DNA of 64,000 nt, taken from positions 1 through 64,000 of the forward strand of contig CAYHGX010000001.1 of the NCBI GenBank assembly GCA_964356355.1. The letters run 5' to 3'. Positions 6,465 through 15,376 of this stretch are shown here, in pieces (the stretch's first letter is position 1; every line of letters starts with the position of its first letter). Under the pieces are notes generated by a model. That model saw only the letters and a program-made list of their open reading frames with translations. It ran no database searches and was not told the DNA's origin. The position numbers and the translations under genes were made by a program. Source of the stretch: CAYHGX01 sp964356355. Lineage in GTDB: Bacteria > Patescibacteriota > Gracilibacteria > UBA1369 > LOWO2-01-FULL-3.

Positions 6465-8090
6465 ATGCAAAAAAGTTGCGGAAAATGCGGTGTGAATTTT
6501 GAGATTTCGGAGGAAGATTTGAAATTTTATGACAAGATTTCTCCGGTTTTTGATGGTAAAAAATTTTTGATTCCAGGTCCAAGATTTTGTTCTGATTGTA
6601 GGCAGCAGAGGAGATGGTCTTTTAGAAATGAGCGAAATCTTTATCATCGAAAATCTGATTTTAGTGGTAAACAAATAATTTCAATGTATGAGGCTGAGAG
6701 GCCATATAAGGTTTATGATCAATCCGAGTGGTGGAGTGACAAATGGGATGCTAAGGATTATGGTAGAGAGTTTGATTTTTCGCGTCCGTTTTTTGAGCAG
6801 TTTTCTGGGCTAATGAAAGATGTGCCACGAATTAATCTGATCAATAAGGAACATGAAAATAGTGAGTACTGTAATTTTGCTATAAAAAACAAAAATTCCT
6901 ATTTGCTTTTTACTTCTGCTGAATGTGAAGATTCTTTTTATTCTAATAGACTTTTGAATGATCGTAATGTTTGTGACTGTTCAAATGTTACGCATTCTGA
7001 ATTGTGTTATGAGGTAATTGATTCTGATAATTGTTATAATTGTGCCTGGGTGCAGGCTAGTTCGAATTGTTCTGATTGTTTTTTTGGTTATGATCTTAAG
7101 AGTTGTAATAATTGTTTTGCTTCTCATGGGCTTGTAAATAAGAGTTATTGCATTGGCAATAAGCAGCTTACTAAGGATGAATATTTGAAGCAGGTTGAGG
7201 TTTACAGGAGGGATTTTGATAGTGTGCGAGCCTTCTATGCTAAAGAGTTAATTGGAGGTGTGAGAAAATATATCAATGGAACAAATATAGAAAATTGTAC
7301 TGGTGATAGTATAAGTAGTTCAAAGAATTGTATGTGTTGTTTTGAAGTAAAGAAGTTGGAGGATTGTAAGTATGTTACAAATGCTACTGATTTAAAGGAT
7401 TGTTATGATTTGAGTAATGATGATAAATCTGAGTTGGACTATGAGACTATAGGTGCTGATAGTAATTATCATCAATGTTTTAGTGATATCTGTTGGTATA
7501 ATTCAAATATTTTTTATTGTAGCTTGTGTTTTAATTCCCAAAATTTATTTGGTTGCGTGGGGATGAAAAGGTCGGAATATTGTATCTTTAATAAGCAATA
7601 TTCTAAGGAGGAATACGAAAAGCTGGTTCCAAGAATTATTGAACATATGGAGGCGACTGGTGAGTGGGGAGAATTTTTTCCTTCCTCAATTTCGCCTTTT
7701 GAGTATGGCGAGAGTATGGCTCAGGAATATTTTCCTGAGGCTGTGTCGGAAAATTTAAAGTCTCAACAATATGCTGGTCCGAGAGTGGAGGTAGCTAAGA
7801 ATATTGAAGATGTTGATAATTCGATTTGTAGCAAAATTTTACAGTGTGAGGTGACAGGAAAGCCTTATAAAATTTTGCCCCAAGAGCTTGTTTTTTATAA
7901 GAAAATGAAGGTGCCTGTTCCCCTGAGGTGTCCGGATGAGAGGCATAGGGAAAGGCTTCGGATGCGTAATCCAAGGCGATTGATAAAGAGAAGCTGTAAT
8001 CAGTGTAGCAGGGATTTGCTTTCTTCTTATCCTTTGGATTTTCCGGGTAAGATTTACTGTGAGGAATGTTATCTGAAGATTACATATTAA
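6465..8090 (+). CDS. Cys-rich multi-zinc-ribbon protein, paralog 1 of 4
   Basis: A 541-residue soluble protein with about 35 cysteines, of a family whose function I do not recognise. An N-terminal zinc ribbon (CGKCG ... FCSDCRQQRR, residues about 5-45) resembles the zf-trcl type, with an adjoining NERNLYHRKSDFSGK stretch. Next comes a conserved aromatic block (EWWSDKWDAKDYGREFDF, then FFEQF). The middle (about 130-390) repeats short NC-x-x-C units (DNCYNCAW, SNCSDCFF, SCNNCFA, KNCMCCF), spaced as in a beta-helix-like stack. Then follow QNLFGCVG, YCIFNKQYSKEEYEKLVPRIIEHM and a GEWGEFFP block. The C-terminus carries a ribbon half (CEVTGKPYKI ... RCPDERHRERLRMRNPRR) and a final CNQC ... YCEECY ribbon. 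No signal peptide is present, so it should act in the cytoplasm. The 4-bp gap to paralog 2 suggests one operon. Confidence 0.85.
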   Translation: MQKSCGKCGVNFEISEEDLKFYDKISPVFDGKKFLIPGPRFCSDCRQQRRWSFRNERNLYHRKSDFSGKQIISMYEAERPYKVYDQSEWWSDKWDAKDYGREFDFSRPFFEQFSGLMKDVPRINLINKEHENSEYCNFAIKNKNSYLLFTSAECEDSFYSNRLLNDRNVCDCSNVTHSELCYEVIDSDNCYNCAWVQASSNCSDCFFGYDLKSCNNCFASHGLVNKSYCIGNKQLTKDEYLKQVEVYRRDFDSVRAFYAKELIGGVRKYINGTNIENCTGDSISSSKNCMCCFEVKKLEDCKYVTNATDLKDCYDLSNDDKSELDYETIGADSNYHQCFSDICWYNSNIFYCSLCFNSQNLFGCVGMKRSEYCIFNKQYSKEEYEKLVPRIIEHMEATGEWGEFFPSSISPFEYGESMAQEYFPEAVSENLKSQQYAGPRVEVAKNIEDVDNSICSKILQCEVTGKPYKILPQELVFYKKMKVPVPLRCPDERHRERLRMRNPRRLIKRSCNQCSRDLLSSYPLDFPGKIYCEECYLKITY

Positions 8091-8094
8091 TAAT

Positions 8095-9768
8095 ATGAAT
8101 CGAAATTGCAAAAAATGTGGTGCGAAATTTAAGGTTTCTAATTCTGAGGTCTGTCGATTTGAGAAATTATTTTTAAAATTTGGTGATGTAAAAATTTCTA
8201 TGCCATTGCCTACTTTTTGTCCTGATTGTAGGAATCAGAGGAGGCAAAATTTTCGTAATGATAGAGCTTTTTATGTGAGGAAGTGTGATTTGTCGGGTAA
8301 GCAATTTGTGTCTATGTATCCAAGTGATTCGAAGTATAAGGTGTATCATCCTGATGCGTGGTATGGTAACAAATGGAATGCTCTGGATTACGGTAGGGAG
8401 TTTGATTTTTCACGACCGTTTTTTGAGCAATTTGTGGACTTGATGAAAGGTGTTCCGCGACTGGGTATCGATATAGTGAATTGTGAGAATAGTTATTATT
8501 GTAATTATTGTGGTGATGATAAAAATTGTTATCTAGATATTGCAGGTGAGGCGAATGAGGAGTGTTTTTATAATCTTTTCGTGAAGTATTCTAGAAATGT
8601 GGTTGATTGTACTTTTGTTTATAACTCTGAGCTTTGTTATGAGTGTATTAATTGCTACGAATGCTACAATGCTCAGAACTGTCAATACTGTGAGAATTCG
8701 AGTGATATTTTTTACTCTTTTGATTTAAAGGGGTGTAAAAACTGTATTTTCTCTTCTGGCCTTAGGAATAAGCAATATTGTATCTTTAACAAGGAATATT
8801 CTGAGGATGAATATTATAAGTATTTGGATAAGCTGGCTTTGGGCAGCTATTCTCAGCGTTTGAAGCTTTCTCAGGGTTGGGTGAAGTTTTTAAGGGAAAA
8901 TGGTATTTTTCGCTCTGCGTATATGCTTAGTTGCGAAGAGTGTTTTGGGGATAACCTGAAAAACTGTAGAAATGTGGAGCAAAGTTTTAATGCTACTAAT
9001 TGCGAGGATTGCGCTTATTTGTATGATGTTTTGGATGCCAAGGACTGTTCGGATCTGAATTATTCACTTTATCAGCCGGAGTTGTCTTATGAGCTGATTA
9101 GTACTTTGAGTATGGTGAGAAGCGCTTTTTCGATGGCGAGTCATTATAGTAGCGAAGTTTATTATTGTGATTTGACTAATAATTCATCTAACTTGTTTGG
9201 TTGTATTGGTTTGAATCGGGCGAAGTATTGTATTTTGAATAAACAGTATAGTAAGGAGGAGTATGAAAGTTTAGTGCCAGAAATAATTCGGCATATGGAG
9301 GTCAATGGTGAGTGGGGTGAATTTTTTCCGTCGATTATTTCGCCTTTTGCTTATAATGAAACAGTGGCTCAGGAGTATTATTCTTTGTCTGAGTTGGAAG
9401 CTATTAACAGTGGTTTTACTTGGAGGGAAGATAAAAGTGAAAGCTTGTATAAAGGGCCGGATGTTATTTTGCCTGATAATATTAGAGATGTTGATGGTGC
9501 TATTTTAAAGTCTATTTTGAAGTGTGAACAAAGTGGCAAGTTTTATAAAATTATCCCTGAGGAGTTGAAGTATTATCGGAGGATGAATATTCCTTTGCCG
9601 AGAGTGAGCCCGGATCAAAGGCATAGGGATAGGATTGTTTTGAGAAATCCAAGGCATTTGTGGGAGAGAACTTGTGCCAAATGTAGAGGTGGTATTAAAA
9701 GTACCTTTGCCCCTGAAAGATCAGAGAGGGTCTATTGTGAGAGCTGTTACGCGGCTGCTATTTACTAA
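8095..9768 (+). CDS. Cys-rich multi-zinc-ribbon protein, paralog 2 of 4
   Basis: 557 residues with the same architecture as its neighbours: N-terminal ribbon (CKKCG ... FCPDCRNQRRQ), the AWYGNKWNALDYGREFDF block, a Cys-rich repeat middle with CINCYECYNAQNCQYC as its densest stretch, SNLFGCIGLNRAKYCILNKQYSKEEY, the GEWGEFFP block, and C-terminal ribbons (CEQSGKFYKI ... SPDQRHRDR and CAKC ... YCESCY). One ribbon half differs: the CPD-x-RH motif of the other copies reads SPDQRH here, losing a cysteine, so that site may not bind metal. It also has a 20-residue insert before the C-terminal ribbons (SELEAINSGFTWREDK) that is shared with paralog 4. It starts 4 bp after paralog 1, so translation is probably coupled. 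Confidence 0.85.
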   Translation: MNRNCKKCGAKFKVSNSEVCRFEKLFLKFGDVKISMPLPTFCPDCRNQRRQNFRNDRAFYVRKCDLSGKQFVSMYPSDSKYKVYHPDAWYGNKWNALDYGREFDFSRPFFEQFVDLMKGVPRLGIDIVNCENSYYCNYCGDDKNCYLDIAGEANEECFYNLFVKYSRNVVDCTFVYNSELCYECINCYECYNAQNCQYCENSSDIFYSFDLKGCKNCIFSSGLRNKQYCIFNKEYSEDEYYKYLDKLALGSYSQRLKLSQGWVKFLRENGIFRSAYMLSCEECFGDNLKNCRNVEQSFNATNCEDCAYLYDVLDAKDCSDLNYSLYQPELSYELISTLSMVRSAFSMASHYSSEVYYCDLTNNSSNLFGCIGLNRAKYCILNKQYSKEEYESLVPEIIRHMEVNGEWGEFFPSIISPFAYNETVAQEYYSLSELEAINSGFTWREDKSESLYKGPDVILPDNIRDVDGAILKSILKCEQSGKFYKIIPEELKYYRRMNIPLPRVSPDQRHRDRIVLRNPRHLWERTCAKCRGGIKSTFAPERSERVYCESCYAAAIY

Positions 9769-9794
9769 GGTGAGATTGTGTTTATAATTTGGCC

Positions 9795-11396
9795 ATGCTT
9801 AAGTCTTGTATTCAATGTAGTGGTGAGTTTGATGTGACGGAAGATGATATTGGTTTTTATGAAAAGGTTTCGCCGGTGTTTAATGGTGAGAAATTTTTGG
9901 TGCCATCTCCAACTTTTTGTCCTGATTGTAGGCAGCAAAGAAGATTGGCGTGGCGAAATGAGCGGAGTTTGTATTATCGGAATTGCAGTGAAACTGGAGT
10001 GAAAATGTTGTCTATGTATAAGGAGGATGCCAAATTCCCGGTGTATGATAATGATTTCTGGTGGGGAGATGGGTGGGATGCTATTGATTATGGAAGAGAG
10101 TTTGATTTTAATCGAGGTTTTTTTGAGCAATTGGCTGAGCTGCGCGATGTGGTGCCACATTTTGCCTTAGCGGTTGCAAAGACTACCATGCAGAATTCAG
10201 ATTATTGCAATCATGCAGGTTATTTGAAGGATTGTTATCTCATTTTTAATACTGATAATGCCGAGAAGTGCATGTATAGCAAGGCTGTGAATTTTTCTTA
10301 TGAGTGTTTGGACTGTACGAATGTGACTGATAGTGAGCTTTGTTATGAGGTGATGGATTCCACGAATTGTAAGAGGTGTACCTATCTTTTTGATTCGCAT
10401 AATTCTAGTGAATGTCATTTTTCTTATAATTTGAATTCGTGTAGAAACTGTTTTTTCTCTGCGAATTTGAGTAATAAGGAATATTGTTTTTTGAATGAAC
10501 AGTATACGAAGGTGGAATGGGAGAAGAAGGTAGCTGATATTAGAGCCAAATATTCAACTGTTGAGATTTTAGAGAAGTTGATGAGGTTTCGTGAGGAGTG
10601 GTTTGTGAAATGGATGCATGAAAAAAATACAGAGAGTTGTACGGGTGACTATTTGGTGAATTGTAAGGGTTGTGAGAGTTGTTATAACTCTGAGTATTTG
10701 GAGAATTGTAAGTGGTGTTATGATTTAAAACGGGCGGAAAGTGTGAGTCATTCTAATTATGATGTGACGGCTTTTGGTCTTGGTGTGGTGGATTCATATG
10801 AGTGTGGAACTGTGGGTTACGATGTTAATCATGTGCTTTTTGGCGAGAATGTTTGGAGTAGTAGTGATGTTTATTATTCGCTTTTGTGTGTGAATAATTG
10901 TAGGGACTGTTTTGGCTGCGTTGGGCTTAAGAAGAAGCAGTATTGCATTTTAAATAAACAGTATAGCAAGGAAAAATATGAGGAGTTGGTGCCGAAAATA
11001 ATTGAGCATATGATTGGGAAGGGTGAGTGGGGAGAATTTTTTCCGAGTTCAATGTCTCCGTTTGAATATATTGAAACTGTTGCTCAAGAGTATTTCCCAG
11101 TGGAGGTTGTGAGTCAGAAGGTTGTTGATTTTTCCGGTGATGAATTGGTGTGCTTGGAGAGTGGAAAGGCTTTTAGGTTGCAGAAGACAGAGGCGGATTT
11201 TTATAAAAAGATGAGTTTGCCTTTGCCGAAGTTTTGTCCTGATGTGAGGCATTTACATCGGTTGAGGCTTAGGAATCCTCGTAGGCTTTTTAAGAGGAAA
11301 TGTTTTTCTTGTGCGAAAGAACTAGAGACTACTTTTTCTTCTGAGAGGAAGGAGAAGGTTTATTGCGGCGAGTGTTATTTGAAGGTTGTTTATTAA
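9795..11396 (+). CDS. Cys-rich multi-zinc-ribbon protein, paralog 3 of 4
   Basis: 533 residues from the ATG at 9795; an in-frame TTG at 9789 is less likely because the ATG aligns with the starts of the other copies. The N-terminal ribbon is CIQCS ... FCPDCRQQRRL, followed by NERSLYYRNCSETGVK and the FWWGDGWDAIDYGREFDF block. The middle includes SYECLDCTNVTDSELCYEV, NCKRCTYLFDSHNSSECHF and GDYLVNCKGCESCYNSEYLENCKW. FGCVGLKKKQYCILNKQYSKEKYEELVPKIIEHM and GEWGEFFP precede the C-terminal ribbons (CLESGKAFRL ... FCPDVRHLHRLRLRNPRR and CFSC ... YCGECY). It lacks the 20-residue insert of paralogs 2 and 4 and has the shortest spacer there. A 26-bp gap separates it from paralog 2. Confidence 0.85.
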   Translation: MLKSCIQCSGEFDVTEDDIGFYEKVSPVFNGEKFLVPSPTFCPDCRQQRRLAWRNERSLYYRNCSETGVKMLSMYKEDAKFPVYDNDFWWGDGWDAIDYGREFDFNRGFFEQLAELRDVVPHFALAVAKTTMQNSDYCNHAGYLKDCYLIFNTDNAEKCMYSKAVNFSYECLDCTNVTDSELCYEVMDSTNCKRCTYLFDSHNSSECHFSYNLNSCRNCFFSANLSNKEYCFLNEQYTKVEWEKKVADIRAKYSTVEILEKLMRFREEWFVKWMHEKNTESCTGDYLVNCKGCESCYNSEYLENCKWCYDLKRAESVSHSNYDVTAFGLGVVDSYECGTVGYDVNHVLFGENVWSSSDVYYSLLCVNNCRDCFGCVGLKKKQYCILNKQYSKEKYEELVPKIIEHMIGKGEWGEFFPSSMSPFEYIETVAQEYFPVEVVSQKVVDFSGDELVCLESGKAFRLQKTEADFYKKMSLPLPKFCPDVRHLHRLRLRNPRRLFKRKCFSCAKELETTFSSERKEKVYCGECYLKVVY

Positions 11397-11400
11397 CTTT

Positions 11401-13080
11401 ATGGTCATGAAAAACTGTAAGAGGTGTGCCAAGCAGTTCGTGGTGAGTGAAAGAGAAAAGGAATTTTTGCCAAAGGTGAGTCCTGTATTTGGTGGTGAAA
11501 AATTTTTGATTCCGGAGCCGGAGTTTTGTCCGGACTGTAGATTGGCTGCTAGAACTGTTTATCGAAATGAGCAAAATTTTTACCATAACAAGTCTGCTGT
11601 TACTGGTAAATCTCTTTTGGCTTTGTATTCACCCGATACTGAGTGGGGTAAAAACTATAAAATTTTTACTCATACAGAATGGTGGAGTGATAATTGGGAT
11701 CCACTACTTTTCGGAAGGAATTTTGATTTTTTACGTAAGTTTTTTGAACAGTTTCAAGTGCTGAGTCGGGAGATCCCAAGGGTGAATTTGATTCAAGTTG
11801 AAAATGAGAATTCTCCTTATACTACTGGGACTGGTTATTGCAAGAATTGTTATCTTATTAATTGTTCTGAAAATTGTGAGGACTGTAGCTATTCTAAGTT
11901 ATTGCAGGATTGCACTAATGTGATGGACTCCAGTTATTGCTATAATAGTGAGCTTTGTTATCAATGTTTCTATCTGACAAAGTGTTATAACTGTGTGTAT
12001 GTGTACAATAGTTTGAACTCTTCTGATTGTTGGTTCTCGGATAATTTGAAGGGTTGTAACAACTGTTTTCTTTCAACCAATTTGGCGAATAAAAGTTATT
12101 ATTTTATGAATAAGCCTCTTTCTAGGGAGGAGTATGAGGCTAGGGTGAAGGCTGTTTTTGAATCTGATGATTGGCTGGAACAGGCGATGAATATCTTTAG
12201 GGATATTAGAGTGCAACGAATTTATAAATATTCCAATGTGGTGAATTGCGAGAATTCTACCGGTGATTTTTTAACTAATTGTAAAAATTGTATTGATACT
12301 TATGATGCTAATGATAGTGAGGATTTGATGTATGTGACTGTTGGTGTGAATGCAAAGGATTTGATTGATTGTTCGAATATGTATTTGAAGCCTCAGTTGA
12401 ATTATCAGGTGTTGGGCACGATCGAGACCTATAATGTGATTTTTAGTTTGTATGTTTTTCATAGTCAGGACGTTATGTATAGCGAGTTTTGTTTTCACTC
12501 TAAAAATCTTTTCGGATGTTGTGGGCTTAGGAATAAACAATATTGCATTTTTAATAAGCAATATACGCAGGATCAATATGAAGAGTTGGTGCCGAAGATA
12601 ATTGAGCATATGCAGAAGAGTGGAGAATGGGGTAAGTATTTCCCAATAGAGTCTTCGCCGTTTGGTTATAATGAGACGGTGGCTTACGAGTATTTCCCTT
12701 TAAGTAGAGAGATGGCTTTGGAGCAGGGTTTTAAGTGGAAGGATCCAGATGAGAAAGATTATAAGCCTCAAGTTTATGTGGTTCCAAAAAATATTGCTGA
12801 CGTGAGAGATGAAATTTTGGATGCAACTTTGGCGTGCAAGGAGTGTGGTAAAAACTATAAAATTATTAAGTCCGAGTTGACGAGGTTGAGGCAGTTGGGA
12901 TTGCCTGTTCCGAATTCTTGTCCTGGTTGTAGGCATGATGAGCGAATGAAGTTGAGGAATCCGCGTAAATTGTGGGAGAGAGATTGTATGAAATGTGGAA
13001 AGATGATGAAGACTGGGCTTGAGCCTGGAAGAAAGGAAAGGGTTTATTGTGAGGAATGTTACCTTGAAGAAGTGTATTAG
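11401..13080 (+). CDS. Cys-rich multi-zinc-ribbon protein, paralog 4 of 4
   Basis: 559 residues from the ATG at 11401, 4 bp after paralog 3; a second ATG at 11407 aligns best with the other copies, so the true start is one of these two. Architecture: ribbon CKRCA ... FCPDCRLAAR, NEQNFYHNKSAVTGK, EWWSDNWDPLLFGRNFDF, then FFEQF. The Cys-rich centre (SENCEDCSYSKLL, SELCYQCFYLTKCYNCVY, NLKGCNNCF, NCKNCIDTYDANDSED) is followed by KNLFGCCGLRNKQYCIFNKQY. The terminal ribbons are CKECGKNYKI ... SCPGCRHDERMKLRNPRK and CMKCGKMMKTG ... YCEECY, the most canonical set of the four. The CPxCRH spacing is close to that of ribosomal or tRNA-binding ribbons, so nucleic-acid binding is possible, but nothing proves it. 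Confidence 0.85.
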   Translation: MVMKNCKRCAKQFVVSEREKEFLPKVSPVFGGEKFLIPEPEFCPDCRLAARTVYRNEQNFYHNKSAVTGKSLLALYSPDTEWGKNYKIFTHTEWWSDNWDPLLFGRNFDFLRKFFEQFQVLSREIPRVNLIQVENENSPYTTGTGYCKNCYLINCSENCEDCSYSKLLQDCTNVMDSSYCYNSELCYQCFYLTKCYNCVYVYNSLNSSDCWFSDNLKGCNNCFLSTNLANKSYYFMNKPLSREEYEARVKAVFESDDWLEQAMNIFRDIRVQRIYKYSNVVNCENSTGDFLTNCKNCIDTYDANDSEDLMYVTVGVNAKDLIDCSNMYLKPQLNYQVLGTIETYNVIFSLYVFHSQDVMYSEFCFHSKNLFGCCGLRNKQYCIFNKQYTQDQYEELVPKIIEHMQKSGEWGKYFPIESSPFGYNETVAYEYFPLSREMALEQGFKWKDPDEKDYKPQVYVVPKNIADVRDEILDATLACKECGKNYKIIKSELTRLRQLGLPVPNSCPGCRHDERMKLRNPRKLWERDCMKCGKMMKTGLEPGRKERVYCEECYLEEVY

Positions 13081-13093
13081 GTCGGGTTATAAT
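13064..13093 (+). promoter_or_regulatory. Sigma-70-type promoter for the VirD4/TraG-like ATPase gene
   Basis: TTGAAG at 13064-13069, an 18-bp spacer and TATAAT at 13088-13093. The -35 lies inside the last codons of paralog 4. It would let the ATPase gene be expressed apart from the Cys-rich cluster. Confidence 0.55.
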
Positions 13094-13115
13094 GCCCTCC
13101 TGATAGACTATTATT

Positions 13116-15335
13116 ATGAAATATTTTCAGCTTATCGTTCCACAAGGGGATGGTGGTAAAAAAAGAGAGGCTGTTTTCCAAGAGATGTTGGTGAATCTTC
13201 AAAATACTGTGAAGGATGTGCCTGTTTCGATGGAGATATTCGGATATGAACAATATACGTATTTCTTTTTTGCTGTGCCTGATAACCTTTATGAGACGAT
13301 TGAGGGATTGATTTATTCGGCTTATCCTGATTGTGAAGTGAAATTGGTGAGTGATTATGTGGATTCCTTTGCTTCGAGTAAACTTGCTATTTCTGGTGTT
13401 CGATTGCGATTGAGATGGGGAGACATTTATCCATTTAAGACTTACGATGAGTTTGAAGAGGATAGTCAGAGTAGGCTTTTTTCGGTGATTTCAAAAATTG
13501 CGACTGGCGATCAAGTTTGGGTGCAGATTGTTATTAATCCAAGGGATGAAACCTCGGGGTATCATTTAAATAGAAGATTTGGACTTAGATGGAATCAGTT
13601 TAAAAAAGTTTTTAGCGTGAGAGATCGGGTGAGGGTTAAAGATGAGAATGGAGTGATAAATCAGAGAACAGCTTTGGCTGTGGAAAAGGTTAAATGCGAG
13701 CCCTTTTTTGTGAATATAAGGGTGGCTTATTTGGCGAAGACGCAGGCTGATGCTTCACGTAAACTTGAGGCTATTGTGAATAGTTTTTATCAATTTAATA
13801 AGACTGATATTCAAGATTTTGTGCCGGTGAAGCTTTCAGATAAAACTTTTTTGAATGAATACAAGGGTAGAAAGATGATTGCTCCTTTTATTCTTAGTCC
13901 TAAGGAAATTTCTACTTTATATCATTTTCCGAATCCTGATTTTGTGCCTCATATCGTGCATGTGTTGGCGAGGAAATCTGAGGCTCCTCAGGATTTGCCA
14001 AAGGAGGGTGAGCCGGACGTGAGTCTTTTTGGTATGACGAATTACCATAATAATTTTGATACATTTGGTATTAAGCGAGTGGATAGAAGGAGGCATTTAT
14101 ATGTGGTTGGTAAGTCTGGTTCTGGTAAATCTAAATTACTGGAGCTTTTGATTAAGGCTGATATTGAAGCAGGGAAGGGAGTGGGGGTGCTTGATCCTCA
14201 CGGCGATCTTGTGGATAGCATACTGGAGTTTATTCCTGAGCATCGTATAAAGGATGTGATTTATTTCGACCCTTCTGATGTGAATTTTCCGATTTCATTT
14301 AATCCTATGGAAAATGTAGACGAGGCTTATAAGATGCAAGTGACCATTGGATTTTTGCAGATTTTTAAAAAACTGTTTGGTTCTAATTGGACGGATAGGC
14401 TTGAGCATGTGCTTAGGTATACGGTATTGGCGTTGTTGGATAGTCCAAATACTACTGTGTTGTCTATTTTGAAAATGTTAACTGACAAGAATTATCGTCA
14501 GACGATTGTTTCTCGTATTAAGGATAATGTAGTTAAAAATTTCTGGGTTTCTGAGTTTGCTTCATGGAGTGAGAAATTTGATGCTGAGGCAATTACGCCG
14601 TTGCTTAATAAGGTAGGGCAGTTTGTTGCGACTAATATGATTCGTAATATTATTGGTCAACCTAATAATAAATTTGATATTCGCGAAATAATGGATGGGC
14701 AGAAGATTTTGTTGATGAAGGTGTCTAAGGGATTACTTGGAGAGGAAAATAGTGGATTACTTGGCGCGATGATTATTACGAAACTTTATCAGGCGGCTAT
14801 GAGTAGGGCTGATATGAAGGAGGACGATCGCAAAGATTTTTATTTCTACGTCGATGAGTTTCAGAATTTTGCTACGGATACTTTTGCTGAGATTTTGTCT
14901 GAGGCGAGGAAGTATCGTTTGAATTTGACTATTGCTCATCAGTATATGGGGCAGTTGAGTGATGTTGTGAAGGAGACAGTTTTTGGTAACGTGGGTTCAA
15001 TTATTAATTTTAGAGTTGGGGCTAAGGATGCTGACATTTTGGCTTCAGAGTACAACCCTGTGTTTAGTGAAAGGGATATTATTAATCTTGGTGTAAGGGA
15101 GTTTTATTGTAAAATTTCTGTGAATGGTGAGATTCGAGAGGCTTTTTCTGGTAAAACAATTGCTGTGCCAAAGATGGAGAAGACCTATGTGAAAGAAATT
15201 ATTGAAAATTCGAGAAAGACTTTTTGTGTAAGGAGAGAGGATGTTGAAGATATGCTTAGTAAGTGGGATGAGGCAGGGGAATTTGACGACGCGGGGCCTC
15301 AGGAGGCTCCGGTATTTGAAGAGCCGTTGATATAA
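13116..15335 (+). CDS. VirD4/TraG/DUF87-like type IV secretion-type ATPase
   Basis: A 739-residue cytoplasmic protein with a long N-terminal region (1-300) and a C-terminal RecA-like motor. Walker A is VVGKSGSGKSK near residue 330, followed by GVGVLDPHGDLVDSIL. Walker B is FYFYVDEFQNF near residue 575, with the downstream glutamine-containing segment LTIAHQYMGQL typical of VirD4/TrwB/TraG and DUF87 ATPases. The ending carries acidic residues and prolines (GPQEAPVFEEPLI). Such proteins pump DNA or couple substrates to a type IV channel. Here no VirB or relaxase genes are nearby, and candidate-phyla genomes often have this protein alone, possibly linked to DNA uptake or surface pili. No transmembrane segments are evident, so membrane contact would need a partner. 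Confidence 0.85.
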   Translation: MKYFQLIVPQGDGGKKREAVFQEMLVNLQNTVKDVPVSMEIFGYEQYTYFFFAVPDNLYETIEGLIYSAYPDCEVKLVSDYVDSFASSKLAISGVRLRLRWGDIYPFKTYDEFEEDSQSRLFSVISKIATGDQVWVQIVINPRDETSGYHLNRRFGLRWNQFKKVFSVRDRVRVKDENGVINQRTALAVEKVKCEPFFVNIRVAYLAKTQADASRKLEAIVNSFYQFNKTDIQDFVPVKLSDKTFLNEYKGRKMIAPFILSPKEISTLYHFPNPDFVPHIVHVLARKSEAPQDLPKEGEPDVSLFGMTNYHNNFDTFGIKRVDRRRHLYVVGKSGSGKSKLLELLIKADIEAGKGVGVLDPHGDLVDSILEFIPEHRIKDVIYFDPSDVNFPISFNPMENVDEAYKMQVTIGFLQIFKKLFGSNWTDRLEHVLRYTVLALLDSPNTTVLSILKMLTDKNYRQTIVSRIKDNVVKNFWVSEFASWSEKFDAEAITPLLNKVGQFVATNMIRNIIGQPNNKFDIREIMDGQKILLMKVSKGLLGEENSGLLGAMIITKLYQAAMSRADMKEDDRKDFYFYVDEFQNFATDTFAEILSEARKYRLNLTIAHQYMGQLSDVVKETVFGNVGSIINFRVGAKDADILASEYNPVFSERDIINLGVREFYCKISVNGEIREAFSGKTIAVPKMEKTYVKEIIENSRKTFCVRREDVEDMLSKWDEAGEFDDAGPQEAPVFEEPLI

Positions 15336-15376
15336 AATTTCTTTTGAGTATTTTGGTTTTGTGCTATCTTTGCTTT

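Noticed and set aside
7839..8111. Minus-strand frames opposite the Cys-rich paralogs
   Set aside because: All are reverse shadows; they shift position between copies and carry no shared protein features.
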